From an uncultured Agrobacterium sp. (lineage in GTDB: Bacteria > Pseudomonadota > Alphaproteobacteria > Rhizobiales > Rhizobiaceae), in assembly GCA_913777615.1 (NCBI GenBank), contig CAJYTK010000007.1, forward strand, positions 124,001-188,000: a stretch of DNA of 64,000 nt. Reading direction: 5' to 3'. Positions 25,437-33,238 of the stretch are shown piece by piece. Numbering within the stretch: the stretch's first letter is position 1; each line of letters begins with the position of its first letter. Under the pieces are notes generated by a model. It saw only the letters and a program-made list of their open reading frames with translations. It did not search any database and was not told the DNA's origin. The position numbers and the translations under genes are program-made.

Positions 25437-27035
25437 ATGATTTCGTTTAAAACGACAACACGGGCCGCACTTCTTCTTGGCTCGCTTCTGATTGGCGCCA
25501 GTTCCGCTCTTGCTGAAACCGTTCTGCATCGCGGTAATTCCGGGGAACCTCAAACCCTCGATCAGGCACAAACCTCGATCAATATCGAAGCTTTCATTCT
25601 GAAGGACCTCTATGAGGGTCTGACGATCTATGACGCAGCCGGAAAGATCATTCCCGGCACGGCCGAAAGCTGGAAGCTGTCGGATGACGGCACCGTCTAC
25701 ACGTTCAAGCTACGCGACAATGCCAAGTGGTCGGATGGTTCGCCCGTAACCGCCGGAGACTTCGTGTTCTCCTTCCAGCGCGTGCAGGACCCGAAGACGG
25801 CGGCGAAATATGCCAACATCCTGTATCCCATCAAGAATGCCGAGAAGATCAACAAGGGCGAATTGCCTGTCGATCAGCTCGGCGTGAAGGCCGTGGACGA
25901 CAAGACGCTGGAAATTACGCTGGAGCGCCCGACGCCTTTCTTCCTTGAGCTGCTCGCTCACCAGACCGCGCTTCCTATTTCCAAGGCGAGCTATGAGAAG
26001 AACGGCAATGATTTCGTCAAGCCCGGCGTCATGGTGTCGAACGGTGCCTATACGCTGCAGTCTCATGTTCCCAATGACAGCCTGACGGTGGTGAAGAACG
26101 CTAACTTCTGGGACGCTAGCAATACCAAGATCGACAAGGTGATTTTCTACCCAATCGACGACCAGGCCGCATCTGTGCGTCGCTTTGAAGCGAAGGAAAT
26201 GGATCTTGCCTACAACTTCTCGGCCGATCAGCTCGATCGTCTGCGCAAGTCCTATGGCGAACAGGTTCACGTGTCGCCGACACTTGCGACCTATTACTAC
26301 ACGTTCGATACGCGCGAGGCGCCTTATAGCGACGTTCGCGTTCGCCGGGCTCTTTCCATGGCGGTCGATCGCGACTTCCTCGCAAAGGAAATCTACAGTG
26401 GTTCGCAGGTTCCGGCCTACTCGATGGTGCCGCCCGGCATGGACTCCTATGGCGAGCCCGCAAAGGCCGATTTCGCCGCCATGTCGCAGCTTGATCGTGA
26501 AGACGAAGCGCTCAAGCTGATGAAGGAAGCCGGTTACGGTGAAGGCGGCAAGCCGCTCTCCATCGAAATCCGCTACAACACCAACCCGAACCACGAGCGC
26601 GTGGCGACCGCTATTGCCGATATGTGGAAGAACACTTTCGGTGCCAAGGTTTCGCTCGTAAACCTCGACGTTGCCTCGCATTATGGCTACCTGCAGGAAG
26701 GCGGCAAGTACAATGTCGCGCGTGCCGGCTGGGTTGCTGACTACGCGGACGCCGAAAACTTCCTGGCGCTTTCCATCTCCTCCAACAAGACCTTCAACTA
26801 TGCGAAGTTCAACAATGCCGACTATGACGCATTGATGCAGAAGTCTTACGAGGAAAAGGACCCGGCAGCCCGCTCCAAGCTGCTGCATGAGGCGGAAACC
26901 ATTCTGATGAAGGAACAGCCGGTGGCACCGTTTCTGACCCAGGCCGACCTTTGGCTGGTATCGGATCGCGTCAAGGGTTGGCACGACAACGCTGCCAATG
27001 AACATTTGAGCCGCTTTCTGAGCGTTTCCGAATAA
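25437..27035 (+). CDS. oppA: Oligopeptide ABC transporter binding protein OppA, 532 aa
   Basis: This is a family 5 extracellular solute-binding protein of the periplasm. The start ATG 25437 follows TGGGAGC and gives a signal peptide (AALLLGSLLIGASSALA, cleaved near residue 26). The mature sequence has LHRGNSGEPQTLDQAQ, the hallmark SDDGTVYTFKLRDNAKWSDG and VRRALSMAVDRD, all typical of OppA/MppA. It binds peptides, perhaps including cell-wall murein peptides. It begins a four-gene rightward operon with OppB, OppC and a fused OppDF, ending at a clear terminator. Divergent from glpR. Confidence 0.92.
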   Translation: MISFKTTTRAALLLGSLLIGASSALAETVLHRGNSGEPQTLDQAQTSINIEAFILKDLYEGLTIYDAAGKIIPGTAESWKLSDDGTVYTFKLRDNAKWSDGSPVTAGDFVFSFQRVQDPKTAAKYANILYPIKNAEKINKGELPVDQLGVKAVDDKTLEITLERPTPFFLELLAHQTALPISKASYEKNGNDFVKPGVMVSNGAYTLQSHVPNDSLTVVKNANFWDASNTKIDKVIFYPIDDQAASVRRFEAKEMDLAYNFSADQLDRLRKSYGEQVHVSPTLATYYYTFDTREAPYSDVRVRRALSMAVDRDFLAKEIYSGSQVPAYSMVPPGMDSYGEPAKADFAAMSQLDREDEALKLMKEAGYGEGGKPLSIEIRYNTNPNHERVATAIADMWKNTFGAKVSLVNLDVASHYGYLQEGGKYNVARAGWVADYADAENFLALSISSNKTFNYAKFNNADYDALMQKSYEEKDPAARSKLLHEAETILMKEQPVAPFLTQADLWLVSDRVKGWHDNAANEHLSRFLSVSE

Positions 27036-27094
27036 GCAGCGCTGGCGCGGCGGCTCATAGGGTCCGCCGCGCCTTGCCCGGAGCCTGAAGATCC

Positions 27095-28018
27095 ATGATT
27101 TCATTTGTTCTGCGCCGTTTGGCGAGCGCGGTGCCGACGCTGTTCATCGTCGTCACCATTTCTTTTTTCCTGATGCGTTTTGCGCCGGGCGGTCCGTTTA
27201 ACCTCGAACGGCCGCTACCGCCACAAACGATGGAAAACCTGATGAGGACTTATCATCTGGATGAACCATTGTGGCGTCAGTATCTAATTTATCTGCGCAA
27301 TGCGGTGACCGGAGATTTCGGCCCGAGTTATATTTATAAGGACAACACTGTCGCTCAGTTGATCGGAAAGGGCCTGCCTTATTCGCTGGAGCTTGGCTGC
27401 TACGCGCTGCTTTTGGCGCTGATCGGTGGCGTGACAGCTGGCACCTTCGCCGCCCTCCGACAAAACAGCGCTTTCGATTTTTCCATCATGTCGATTTCGA
27501 CAGTTGGCGTGACAGTGCCGAACTTCGTCGTTGCACCCGTTCTGACGCTCGTCTTCGCGGTGTTCCTCGGCCTGTTGCCCGCCGGTAGCTGGGGTGATGG
27601 ATCGCTACGCTATCTCATTTTGCCAATGATTGCGCTGGCGCTGCCGCAGCTTGCGGTGATTGCCCGCCTGACCCGTGGTGCGATGATCGAGGCTTTGCGG
27701 ATGGACCATATCCGGACCGCCAAGGCTTACGGGCTTCCGGCCAAAAGCGTCGTGGTGTTTCATGCGATGCGCGCCGCCATGCTGCCGGTCGTTTCCTATC
27801 TGGCGCCTTGCGCAGCGGCACTTCTCACCGGTTCCGCGGTGATCGAAACCATCTTCACGATCCCAGGGGTCGGCCGGTACTTCGTTCTTGGCGCCATCAA
27901 CCGCGACTACACGCTGGTCATGGGAACCGTCGTTCTCGTCGCCATCTTCGTCATCCTGTTCAATCTCGTGGTCGATATTCTCTACGGCCTGCTCGATCCG
28001 AGGGTCCGACATGACTGA
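27095..28018 (+). CDS. oppB: Oligopeptide ABC transporter permease OppB, 307 aa
   Basis: This is a DppB/OppB-class permease. The first helix is near residues 9-30, then the RFAPGGPFNLERPLP motif and LDEPLWRQYLIYL, both characteristic of OppB. Five more helices follow, with the docking segment RTAKAYGLPAKSVVVFHAMR and the late IETIFTIPGVGRYFV. It sits 59 bases after oppA and overlaps oppC by eight bases. Confidence 0.93.
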   Translation: MISFVLRRLASAVPTLFIVVTISFFLMRFAPGGPFNLERPLPPQTMENLMRTYHLDEPLWRQYLIYLRNAVTGDFGPSYIYKDNTVAQLIGKGLPYSLELGCYALLLALIGGVTAGTFAALRQNSAFDFSIMSISTVGVTVPNFVVAPVLTLVFAVFLGLLPAGSWGDGSLRYLILPMIALALPQLAVIARLTRGAMIEALRMDHIRTAKAYGLPAKSVVVFHAMRAAMLPVVSYLAPCAAALLTGSAVIETIFTIPGVGRYFVLGAINRDYTLVMGTVVLVAIFVILFNLVVDILYGLLDPRVRHD

Positions 28019-29141
28019 TATCGCAACCAATCCTCCAATTGTATCCACTGTGGAGAGCCGAAGCCTCTTCCAGCTGGCGGCTTTGCGCTTCCGGCGCAAC
28101 AAGGCAGCGATGGCGGGTTCCGTCATGCTGGTGCTGATCACGCTTTTTTCTTTCATCGGTCCGCATTTCCTGACCCACACCTACGATCAGGTGTTCTCCT
28201 CCTACGTCTCTGTGCCGCCAAGCCTGGAACCGCGTCCGGACGTAAACAATCTCCAGGAGGTGATGAAAGGGGTCGCAAGCCGGGCGCGTGTTGACTTGAA
28301 GGAGTTTGCTGTCAGCGGACAGACCTTTACGGCGACCGTGACCTCCAGCTCCGCCATCGATCCGCGCACGACACGCTATTTCGACCGTGCCAACGAGTTC
28401 GAAAACACCAAAGTTGTTGCCACCGAAGACGATGGGCGGACACTGAAGCTGGAAGGCGAGGTGAACCGCGAATACTTCTTCTTCGGCACCGATACCAACG
28501 GACGTGACATGCTGGCCCGCGTCATGCTGGGCGGGCAGATCTCGATTGCGGTCGGCGTTCTGGCGAGCCTCGTGTCGCTTGGCATTGGCGTCGTCTATGG
28601 CGCGACAGCCGGTTACATCGGTGGACGCGTCGACAATGTGATGATGCGCTTTGTCGAAATCCTCTATTCGTTGCCCTTCGTCTTCCTGGTCGTGGTGCTC
28701 GTCGTCTTCTTTGGCCGAAGCTTCATCCTGATCTTTCTGGTGATCGGGGCGGTGGAGTGGCTGGATATGGCGCGTATCGTCCGAGGCCAGACGCTTGCAC
28801 TCAAGCGACGGGAATTCGTCGGTGCGGCACAGGCTTTGGGTTTGAGCGATTGGCAGATCATTCGCCGTCACATCATTCCCAATACCATTGGCCCGGTCGT
28901 TGTTTTCGTCACTGTGGTCGTGCCGAAAGTCATTTTGCTGGAAAGTTTCCTCTCCTTCCTCGGCCTTGGCGTTCAGGCGCCATTGACGAGCTGGGGTGCG
29001 TTGATTTCTGAGGGCGCCAACAACATGCAGTCGGCACCTTGGCTTCTGATCTTCCCGGCGCTGTTCTTCGTGTTGACCCTGTTCTCTCTCAACTTCGTGG
29101 GCGACGGGTTGCGTGACGCACTCGATCCAAAGGATCGCTGA
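28011..29141 (+). CDS. oppC: Oligopeptide ABC transporter permease OppC with enlarged periplasmic domain, 376 aa
   Basis: The N-terminal OppC_N domain (RFRRNKAAMAGSVMLVLITL, about residues 26-45) is followed by an unusually long periplasmic region (about residues 55-155, including DVNNLQEVMKGVASRA and VTSSSAIDPRTTRYF). The transport domain then begins at FGTDTNGRDMLARV, and contains the docking motif FVGAAQALGLSDWQIIRRH. OppC is normally near 300 residues; the excess is this insertion. ATG 28011 overlaps the oppB end; a frame open to 27888 is disregarded. Confidence 0.92.
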   Translation: MTDIATNPPIVSTVESRSLFQLAALRFRRNKAAMAGSVMLVLITLFSFIGPHFLTHTYDQVFSSYVSVPPSLEPRPDVNNLQEVMKGVASRARVDLKEFAVSGQTFTATVTSSSAIDPRTTRYFDRANEFENTKVVATEDDGRTLKLEGEVNREYFFFGTDTNGRDMLARVMLGGQISIAVGVLASLVSLGIGVVYGATAGYIGGRVDNVMMRFVEILYSLPFVFLVVVLVVFFGRSFILIFLVIGAVEWLDMARIVRGQTLALKRREFVGAAQALGLSDWQIIRRHIIPNTIGPVVVFVTVVVPKVILLESFLSFLGLGVQAPLTSWGALISEGANNMQSAPWLLIFPALFFVLTLFSLNFVGDGLRDALDPKDR

Positions 29142-29142
29142 C

Positions 29143-30750
29143 ATGACGACATCTGAAACCATTCTTTCGGTTCGCAATCTCAAGGTCGATTTCACCACGC
29201 CGGACGGCATGGTCAATGCCGTCAAGGGTATCGACCTCGATGTTCGCCAGGGTGAGACGCTTGCCGTTGTCGGTGAATCCGGCTCTGGCAAGAGCCAGAC
29301 GATGATGGGCATTATGGGGCTTCTCGCCTCCAATGGCGTCATCAATGGATCTGCGAAATATCGCGGACGCGAGTTGATCGGCCTTCCGGTCGATGAACTC
29401 AACACCATCCGCGGCGCGAAGATCACCATGATCTTCCAGGAGCCGATGACCTCGCTCGATCCGCTCTACCGGATCGGCGCGCAGATCGCCGAGCCGATCC
29501 TGCACCACCGCGGCGGTAGCAAGAGCGAGGCGCGCGCTCGTGTTCTTGAACTTCTGAAGCTCGTCGGTATTCCCGATCCGGAACGCCGTATCGACAGCTA
29601 TCCGCATGAGCTTTCCGGCGGGCAGCGCCAGCGTGTCATGATTGCCATGGCGCTGGCAAACGAGCCGGACATTCTCATTGCGGACGAGCCGACGACAGCA
29701 CTGGATGTCACGATCCAGGCGCAGATCCTTGATCTGTTGAAGTCGCTGCAGCAACGCTTCGGCATGGCTGTGGTGCTGATCACCCATGATCTTGGCGTGG
29801 TGCGCCACTTTGCCGACCGCGTCACGGTGATGCGGCGCGGGGAGGTGGTCGAGGCAGGCACGATGGAGGATATTTTCGAGCGCCCGCAAGCGGATTACAC
29901 AAAGATGCTGCTCGATGCCGAGCCGAGCGGCCACAAGCCGCCGGTCGCAGATGGCACGCCCGTTGTGCTCTCCGGCCAGAATGTCACCGTCGATTACGAT
30001 ATTCCTGGTGGCTTCCTGTCGAAGGCCAGCGTGTTTCGTGCGGTTGATGGCGTGAGTATCAATCTGCGCCAGGGCCAGACCATTGGTATCGTCGGTGAAT
30101 CCGGTTCAGGCAAATCGACGCTTGGCCGCGCGCTTCTGAGGCTGACCCATGCCAACGGACGTATCACTTTCGAGAAGAAGGAGATTACGGGGCTGGACCG
30201 CAAGGCAATGCGCCCCTTACGTCGTCGGCTGCAACTCGTGTTCCAGGATCCTTACGGGTCTCTCTCTCCACGTCAGACAGTGGGCGAGATCATCACCGAA
30301 GGTCTTTTTGTTCACGAACCGCAACTGACCCGCGCCGAGCGGGATAAGCGCGCCATCGAAGCGCTGAAGGAAGTCGGCCTCGATCCCGCAGCCAGAAACC
30401 GCTATCCGCACGAGTTCTCCGGCGGTCAGCGCCAGCGTATTGCGATTGCCAGAGCCATCATCCTGAAGCCCGACGTCGTCGTGCTGGACGAGCCGACCTC
30501 GGCACTCGACCGCTCGGTGCAAGGCCAGGTGATCGATCTGCTGCGCGAGCTGCAGAAGACCCATGGCCTTTCCTACATCTTCATCAGCCATGACCTTTCG
30601 GTCATCAAGGCGATTTCGGATTACGTGATCGTTATGAAGGATGGGAAGATCGTGGAAGAGGGGGAGACGGATGCAATCTTCAACGCGCCCACTGCTGATT
30701 ATACAAAGACGCTGATCAAGTCTGCTTTCACGGCGGATGTCGCGGCCTGA
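29143..30750 (+). CDS. Oligopeptide ABC transporter ATPase, OppD-OppF fusion, 535 aa
   Basis: Two complete ATPase domains lie in one chain: Walker A GESGSGKS in both, signatures LSGGQRQR and FSGGQRQR, Walker [12 protein letters not shown] and [11 protein letters not shown], and H-loops ITHDLGVV and ISHDLSVI. The oligopeptide/dipeptide C-terminal extension is short in the first half (about residues 240-270) and near the end in the second. Fusion of OppD and OppF into one protein occurs in several rhizobial peptide importers (YejF-like). ATG 29143 follows AAAGGATC and lies two bases after the oppC stop. Confidence 0.93.
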   Translation: MTTSETILSVRNLKVDFTTPDGMVNAVKGIDLDVRQGETLAVVGESGSGKSQTMMGIMGLLASNGVINGSAKYRGRELIGLPVDELNTIRGAKITMIFQEPMTSLDPLYRIGAQIAEPILHHRGGSKSEARARVLELLKLVGIPDPERRIDSYPHELSGGQRQRVMIAMALANEPDILIADEPTTALDVTIQAQILDLLKSLQQRFGMAVVLITHDLGVVRHFADRVTVMRRGEVVEAGTMEDIFERPQADYTKMLLDAEPSGHKPPVADGTPVVLSGQNVTVDYDIPGGFLSKASVFRAVDGVSINLRQGQTIGIVGESGSGKSTLGRALLRLTHANGRITFEKKEITGLDRKAMRPLRRRLQLVFQDPYGSLSPRQTVGEIITEGLFVHEPQLTRAERDKRAIEALKEVGLDPAARNRYPHEFSGGQRQRIAIARAIILKPDVVVLDEPTSALDRSVQGQVIDLLRELQKTHGLSYIFISHDLSVIKAISDYVIVMKDGKIVEEGETDAIFNAPTADYTKTLIKSAFTADVAA

Positions 30751-30786
30751 TGCGGCGACCATAAAGGCGCATCGTCACTCTTCATG

Positions 30787-30812
30787 CCCCGCGATTGCGG
30801 GGTATTTTTTAT
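30787..30812 (+). terminator. Rho-independent terminator of the opp operon
   Basis: The stem CCCCGC (30787-30792) with loop GATT and arm GCGGGG (30797-30802) is followed by TATTTTTTAT, 36 bases after the oppDF stop. Confidence 0.88.
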
Positions 30813-30854
30813 GGTCTGCCACCCATTCCAAGATGATCACGAAACAACCGTGAA

Positions 30855-30879
30855 GGAACCAGCGAGACGTTTCAACGTT
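30855..30879 (+). promoter_or_regulatory. Consensus general-stress (EcfG/RpoE2) promoter
   Basis: GGAAC (30855-30859), a 16-base spacer, and CGTT (30876-30879) match the alphaproteobacterial EcfG/RpoE2 consensus exactly. The predicted start of transcription is about 45 bases before the ATG of the small secreted protein gene at 30932. Confidence 0.7.
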
Positions 30880-30931
30880 ATAGCGCGGTGAACATTTATG
30901 CGTGCCGAAGTAATGGCACTGAGGAGGCAAC

Positions 30932-31273
30932 ATGCGGAAGATTATTCAAGTTGCAGGACTTGCTGTTACTATGGCAGTTTCGAGCGTCGCCATGTCAGGC
31001 GTTGCACAGGCGCAGGATGTTGAGCTGCGGATCGGCCCAGATGGCGTCCGTCCGGTTATCCGCGATCGCGACCGCGACCGCCGCGACATGGACCGTCGTG
31101 GCCCAATGAGGGGATGCAGCGAACGCGAAGCTCGCGCAGCCGCTCGCGCCTCGGGCTTGCGTGATCCGGAAGTCGTCCGCGTGACCCCGCGCCGCGTGGT
31201 CGTCGAAGGCGACACCCGCCGCGGCACCGACACCATCACATTTGCCAACCAGCGCGGTTGCCCGGAAATTTGA
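30932..31273 (+). CDS. Small secreted Arg/Asp-rich protein of unknown function, 113 aa
   Basis: I do not recognise a named family. The signal peptide MRKIIQVAGLAVTMAVSSVA ends near AQAQ (about residue 28), so the protein is exported. The mature part has a charged stretch of alternating Arg and Asp (IRDRDRDRRDMDRRG, about 43-57), one cysteine pair (Cys62 in RGCSERE and Cys110 in RGCPEI) that could form a disulphide, and a compact C-terminal region (EARAAARASGLRDPEVVRV; RRVVVEGDTRRG) that resembles a small PepSY-like or BON-like fold only loosely. It has a strong ribosome site (GAGGAGGC), its own stress promoter and its own terminator, so it is a single-gene unit, likely induced by general stress. 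Confidence 0.8.
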   Translation: MRKIIQVAGLAVTMAVSSVAMSGVAQAQDVELRIGPDGVRPVIRDRDRDRRDMDRRGPMRGCSEREARAAARASGLRDPEVVRVTPRRVVVEGDTRRGTDTITFANQRGCPEI

Positions 31274-31297
31274 TTGAAGGTTTTCGGAAGAGGTTGG

Positions 31298-31325
31298 AAA
31301 GGCTCGCTTAGGCGGGCCTTTTTTG
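31298..31325 (+). terminator. Rho-independent terminator
   Basis: The arms AAAGGCTCGC (31298-31307) and GCGGGCCTTT (31312-31321) pair through ten positions, one of them G:U, with loop TTAG and a T run. It ends the small secreted protein gene. Confidence 0.88.
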
Positions 31326-31531
31326 TGTCGCGGTGGTGATTGGAGGGGCAACTACGATGCCTCGCCACTTTACATGGAACTACTCCATCTTTAATTTCTT
31401 GTCTGCGTTGTATGTTCTGATGTTTCGATTCAGCAGGTTTAAATTTTGGCATTTAGATACTGCGGAATTGAGAGGATCCACCGTTGCGTTGCGTGAATTG
31501 AGCGCAGCGGGATAAACGGAATAGGAAGGTC

Positions 31532-32983
31532 ATGAGCAGAATTGAAGATACTGTGGGTCGCGCTCGGTATGAGAGAGACCCGTATTATTCATATCGCTAT
31601 GATGCTGAGACGATAGATGCCATTGAGGCGCTGGTCGGTCAGCCTCTCCCACAAGACATCCGGTGGTACCTCCTGAATATCGGGTCCTGGAAGTTGGAAT
31701 ATGATTACAGTGCCGTGCTTGTCGCACGGGGCGACGCTCTTCTCAATTTGAGGTTCAAAGGCGTAGAAGATCAGGTTTTCTTCAAGAGCCGATACGAGCA
31801 TTATCTGGATCGCAGAGAGGGCGCAGGACTACCAGGCAATCCAGCCCTTTATTATCCGCTTTGTGAAATAAGCGGAGAGTTCAGGCCGAGTGTAACGCTT
31901 CGGTTGCTCGTTGATTTAAATGAAGGAGAGGACTTCGGTTCGATTTGGGGTGTCCGACCCATTGGCTATCATGACGATCAAACACCTTCTAAGCCCATAC
32001 GCCTTGCGGATGATTTTGCAACATTCATTGAACAGGTGGGGTCCGAGAGAAACCTCCAGGCAAAAGCGGAGAAAAACAATGAGGCTCTTTTTAAGCGGTT
32101 GTTCGCAAGTGAAATAAAAAAACCGAGCGTAATTGCCTCCTCTGCATCAACACCGGAAATTTTGTTGCAAGGCTACTTCGACCGGCGCGAGGAGACCCTC
32201 TTTGATGGCGTTAGAAACGTAGAGTTCGACCATTACGTTAGCGGGCGAAGATTTGAGACATCGGAGGATATCAAAAAAAGTGCGATAGCCAGCGGTCATG
32301 AAATGCCAGCGAACGCCTTTCAGAGTTCAACTGCTGTCGTGCGACGCGCCATTCGGTTTGGGGTGCCCACTCCCTATGACGGCGGATTTGTCGGACAGAA
32401 GCTCTCCAAGGGCTTCATGACGATGACCGTGAAGAGCACGATAGGGGACAACCTGACTTTCGATGAGCAATATCTGCTGTATTATGATGCGAAATCAGGA
32501 CTTTGGACAATCGTTCGGCGTCTTGAGGGAACGATTAAGGATGTGCGTGTGAGGGGCGTCGGCACCTTCGGTTTCGACACAACGTATAAATGGCACCTCA
32601 AGAAGAAGGTCGCTCCAGTCTGGGCAGAGTTCAAATGTGAGCTTCACGTCGGTGGTGAAGAGGATGCGCTGACTGCTGAAGTAATAGAATTGATAACGGA
32701 AATCCTCAATAAGGCATCCTTCCGAAAAATTTTCGAGGATCACGTCTTTCATATTTACAGAGAACGATATTATCCCGAGTTTGAGGCCATGGATGCGGAG
32801 GAAAAGAAGGACTGGATCAAGGACTTTCCGCAGATCAGCTCAAGCCAAGAAATTTGGCCGTTACTTGGGCGAAAGGCATCAATCCAGGTTTATGGAGGAA
32901 GGTCGTTTACGATACAGGTCGAGGCCGGATTTGATCCGGAGCATGGACTCAATATTAGAGTTGAGAATTGGAAGATCGTGTAA
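31532..32983 (+). CDS. SUKH (SMI1/KNR4)-domain protein with a C-terminal DUF6985-like domain, 483 aa
   Basis: The N-terminal part (about residues 25-170) fits the SUKH/SMI1-KNR4 pattern: IEALVGQPLPQDIRWYLLNIG, a middle beta region and a final FATFIEQVGSE. SUKH proteins often act as immunity proteins against nuclease and other toxins delivered by contact-dependent or type VI/VII systems. The C-terminal half (from about residue 205) begins with a repeat-like unit (LQGYFDRREETLFDG) and continues with two mixed beta regions; I compare it tentatively with DUF6985, which is often linked to SUKH domains. The base composition is clearly more A/T-rich than that of neighbours (for example runs of A and frequent AAA and GAT codons), a sign of transfer. 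No toxin gene is adjacent. The function as immunity protein is inferred. Confidence 0.65.
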   Translation: MSRIEDTVGRARYERDPYYSYRYDAETIDAIEALVGQPLPQDIRWYLLNIGSWKLEYDYSAVLVARGDALLNLRFKGVEDQVFFKSRYEHYLDRREGAGLPGNPALYYPLCEISGEFRPSVTLRLLVDLNEGEDFGSIWGVRPIGYHDDQTPSKPIRLADDFATFIEQVGSERNLQAKAEKNNEALFKRLFASEIKKPSVIASSASTPEILLQGYFDRREETLFDGVRNVEFDHYVSGRRFETSEDIKKSAIASGHEMPANAFQSSTAVVRRAIRFGVPTPYDGGFVGQKLSKGFMTMTVKSTIGDNLTFDEQYLLYYDAKSGLWTIVRRLEGTIKDVRVRGVGTFGFDTTYKWHLKKKVAPVWAEFKCELHVGGEEDALTAEVIELITEILNKASFRKIFEDHVFHIYRERYYPEFEAMDAEEKKDWIKDFPQISSSQEIWPLLGRKASIQVYGGRSFTIQVEAGFDPEHGLNIRVENWKIV

Positions 32984-33082
32984 CTCACGTTTTCCGGTGC
33001 ATTCTGCGACCCGCTTTGCTCTGCTTCCTCTGATCTGCCTTGAGGATTCGAGAGGTACGACCTCCCAAGACATCAAAGGAAC

Positions 33083-33114
33083 AGGCCGTTACGTTCATTC
33101 GAGCGTAACGGCCT
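33083..33114. repeat. Inverted repeat downstream of the SUKH gene
   Basis: The arms AGGCCGTTACG (33083-33093) and CGTAACGGCCT (33104-33114) are perfect. On the + strand they are followed by A, not T, so this is not a standard terminator in that direction. Confidence 0.6.
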
Positions 33115-33199
33115 AAAAAGAAGCTTTAGTTCTGAAGCGAGGTCACGTTTGAATCTCGTGAATAAACGGACGCAACACCAGGGCTTCTCTGGACTTTGG

Positions 33200-33229
33200 T
33201 GCCCCACTTTATGACGTTTAAGTGGGGCA
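33200..33229 (-). terminator. Hairpin downstream of nrdJ
   Basis: The arms TGCCCCACT (33200-33208) and AGTGGGGCA (33221-33229) are perfect inverted repeats nine bases beyond the nrdJ stop. No T run follows, so it may be a weak or factor-dependent terminator or a 3'-end stabiliser. Confidence 0.5.
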
Positions 33230-33238
33230 ATTCAGTCA

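Noticed and set aside
33083-33114. Terminator of the SUKH gene
   Set aside because: The hairpin is perfect but is followed by A residues on the + strand, so it is recorded only as an inverted repeat.
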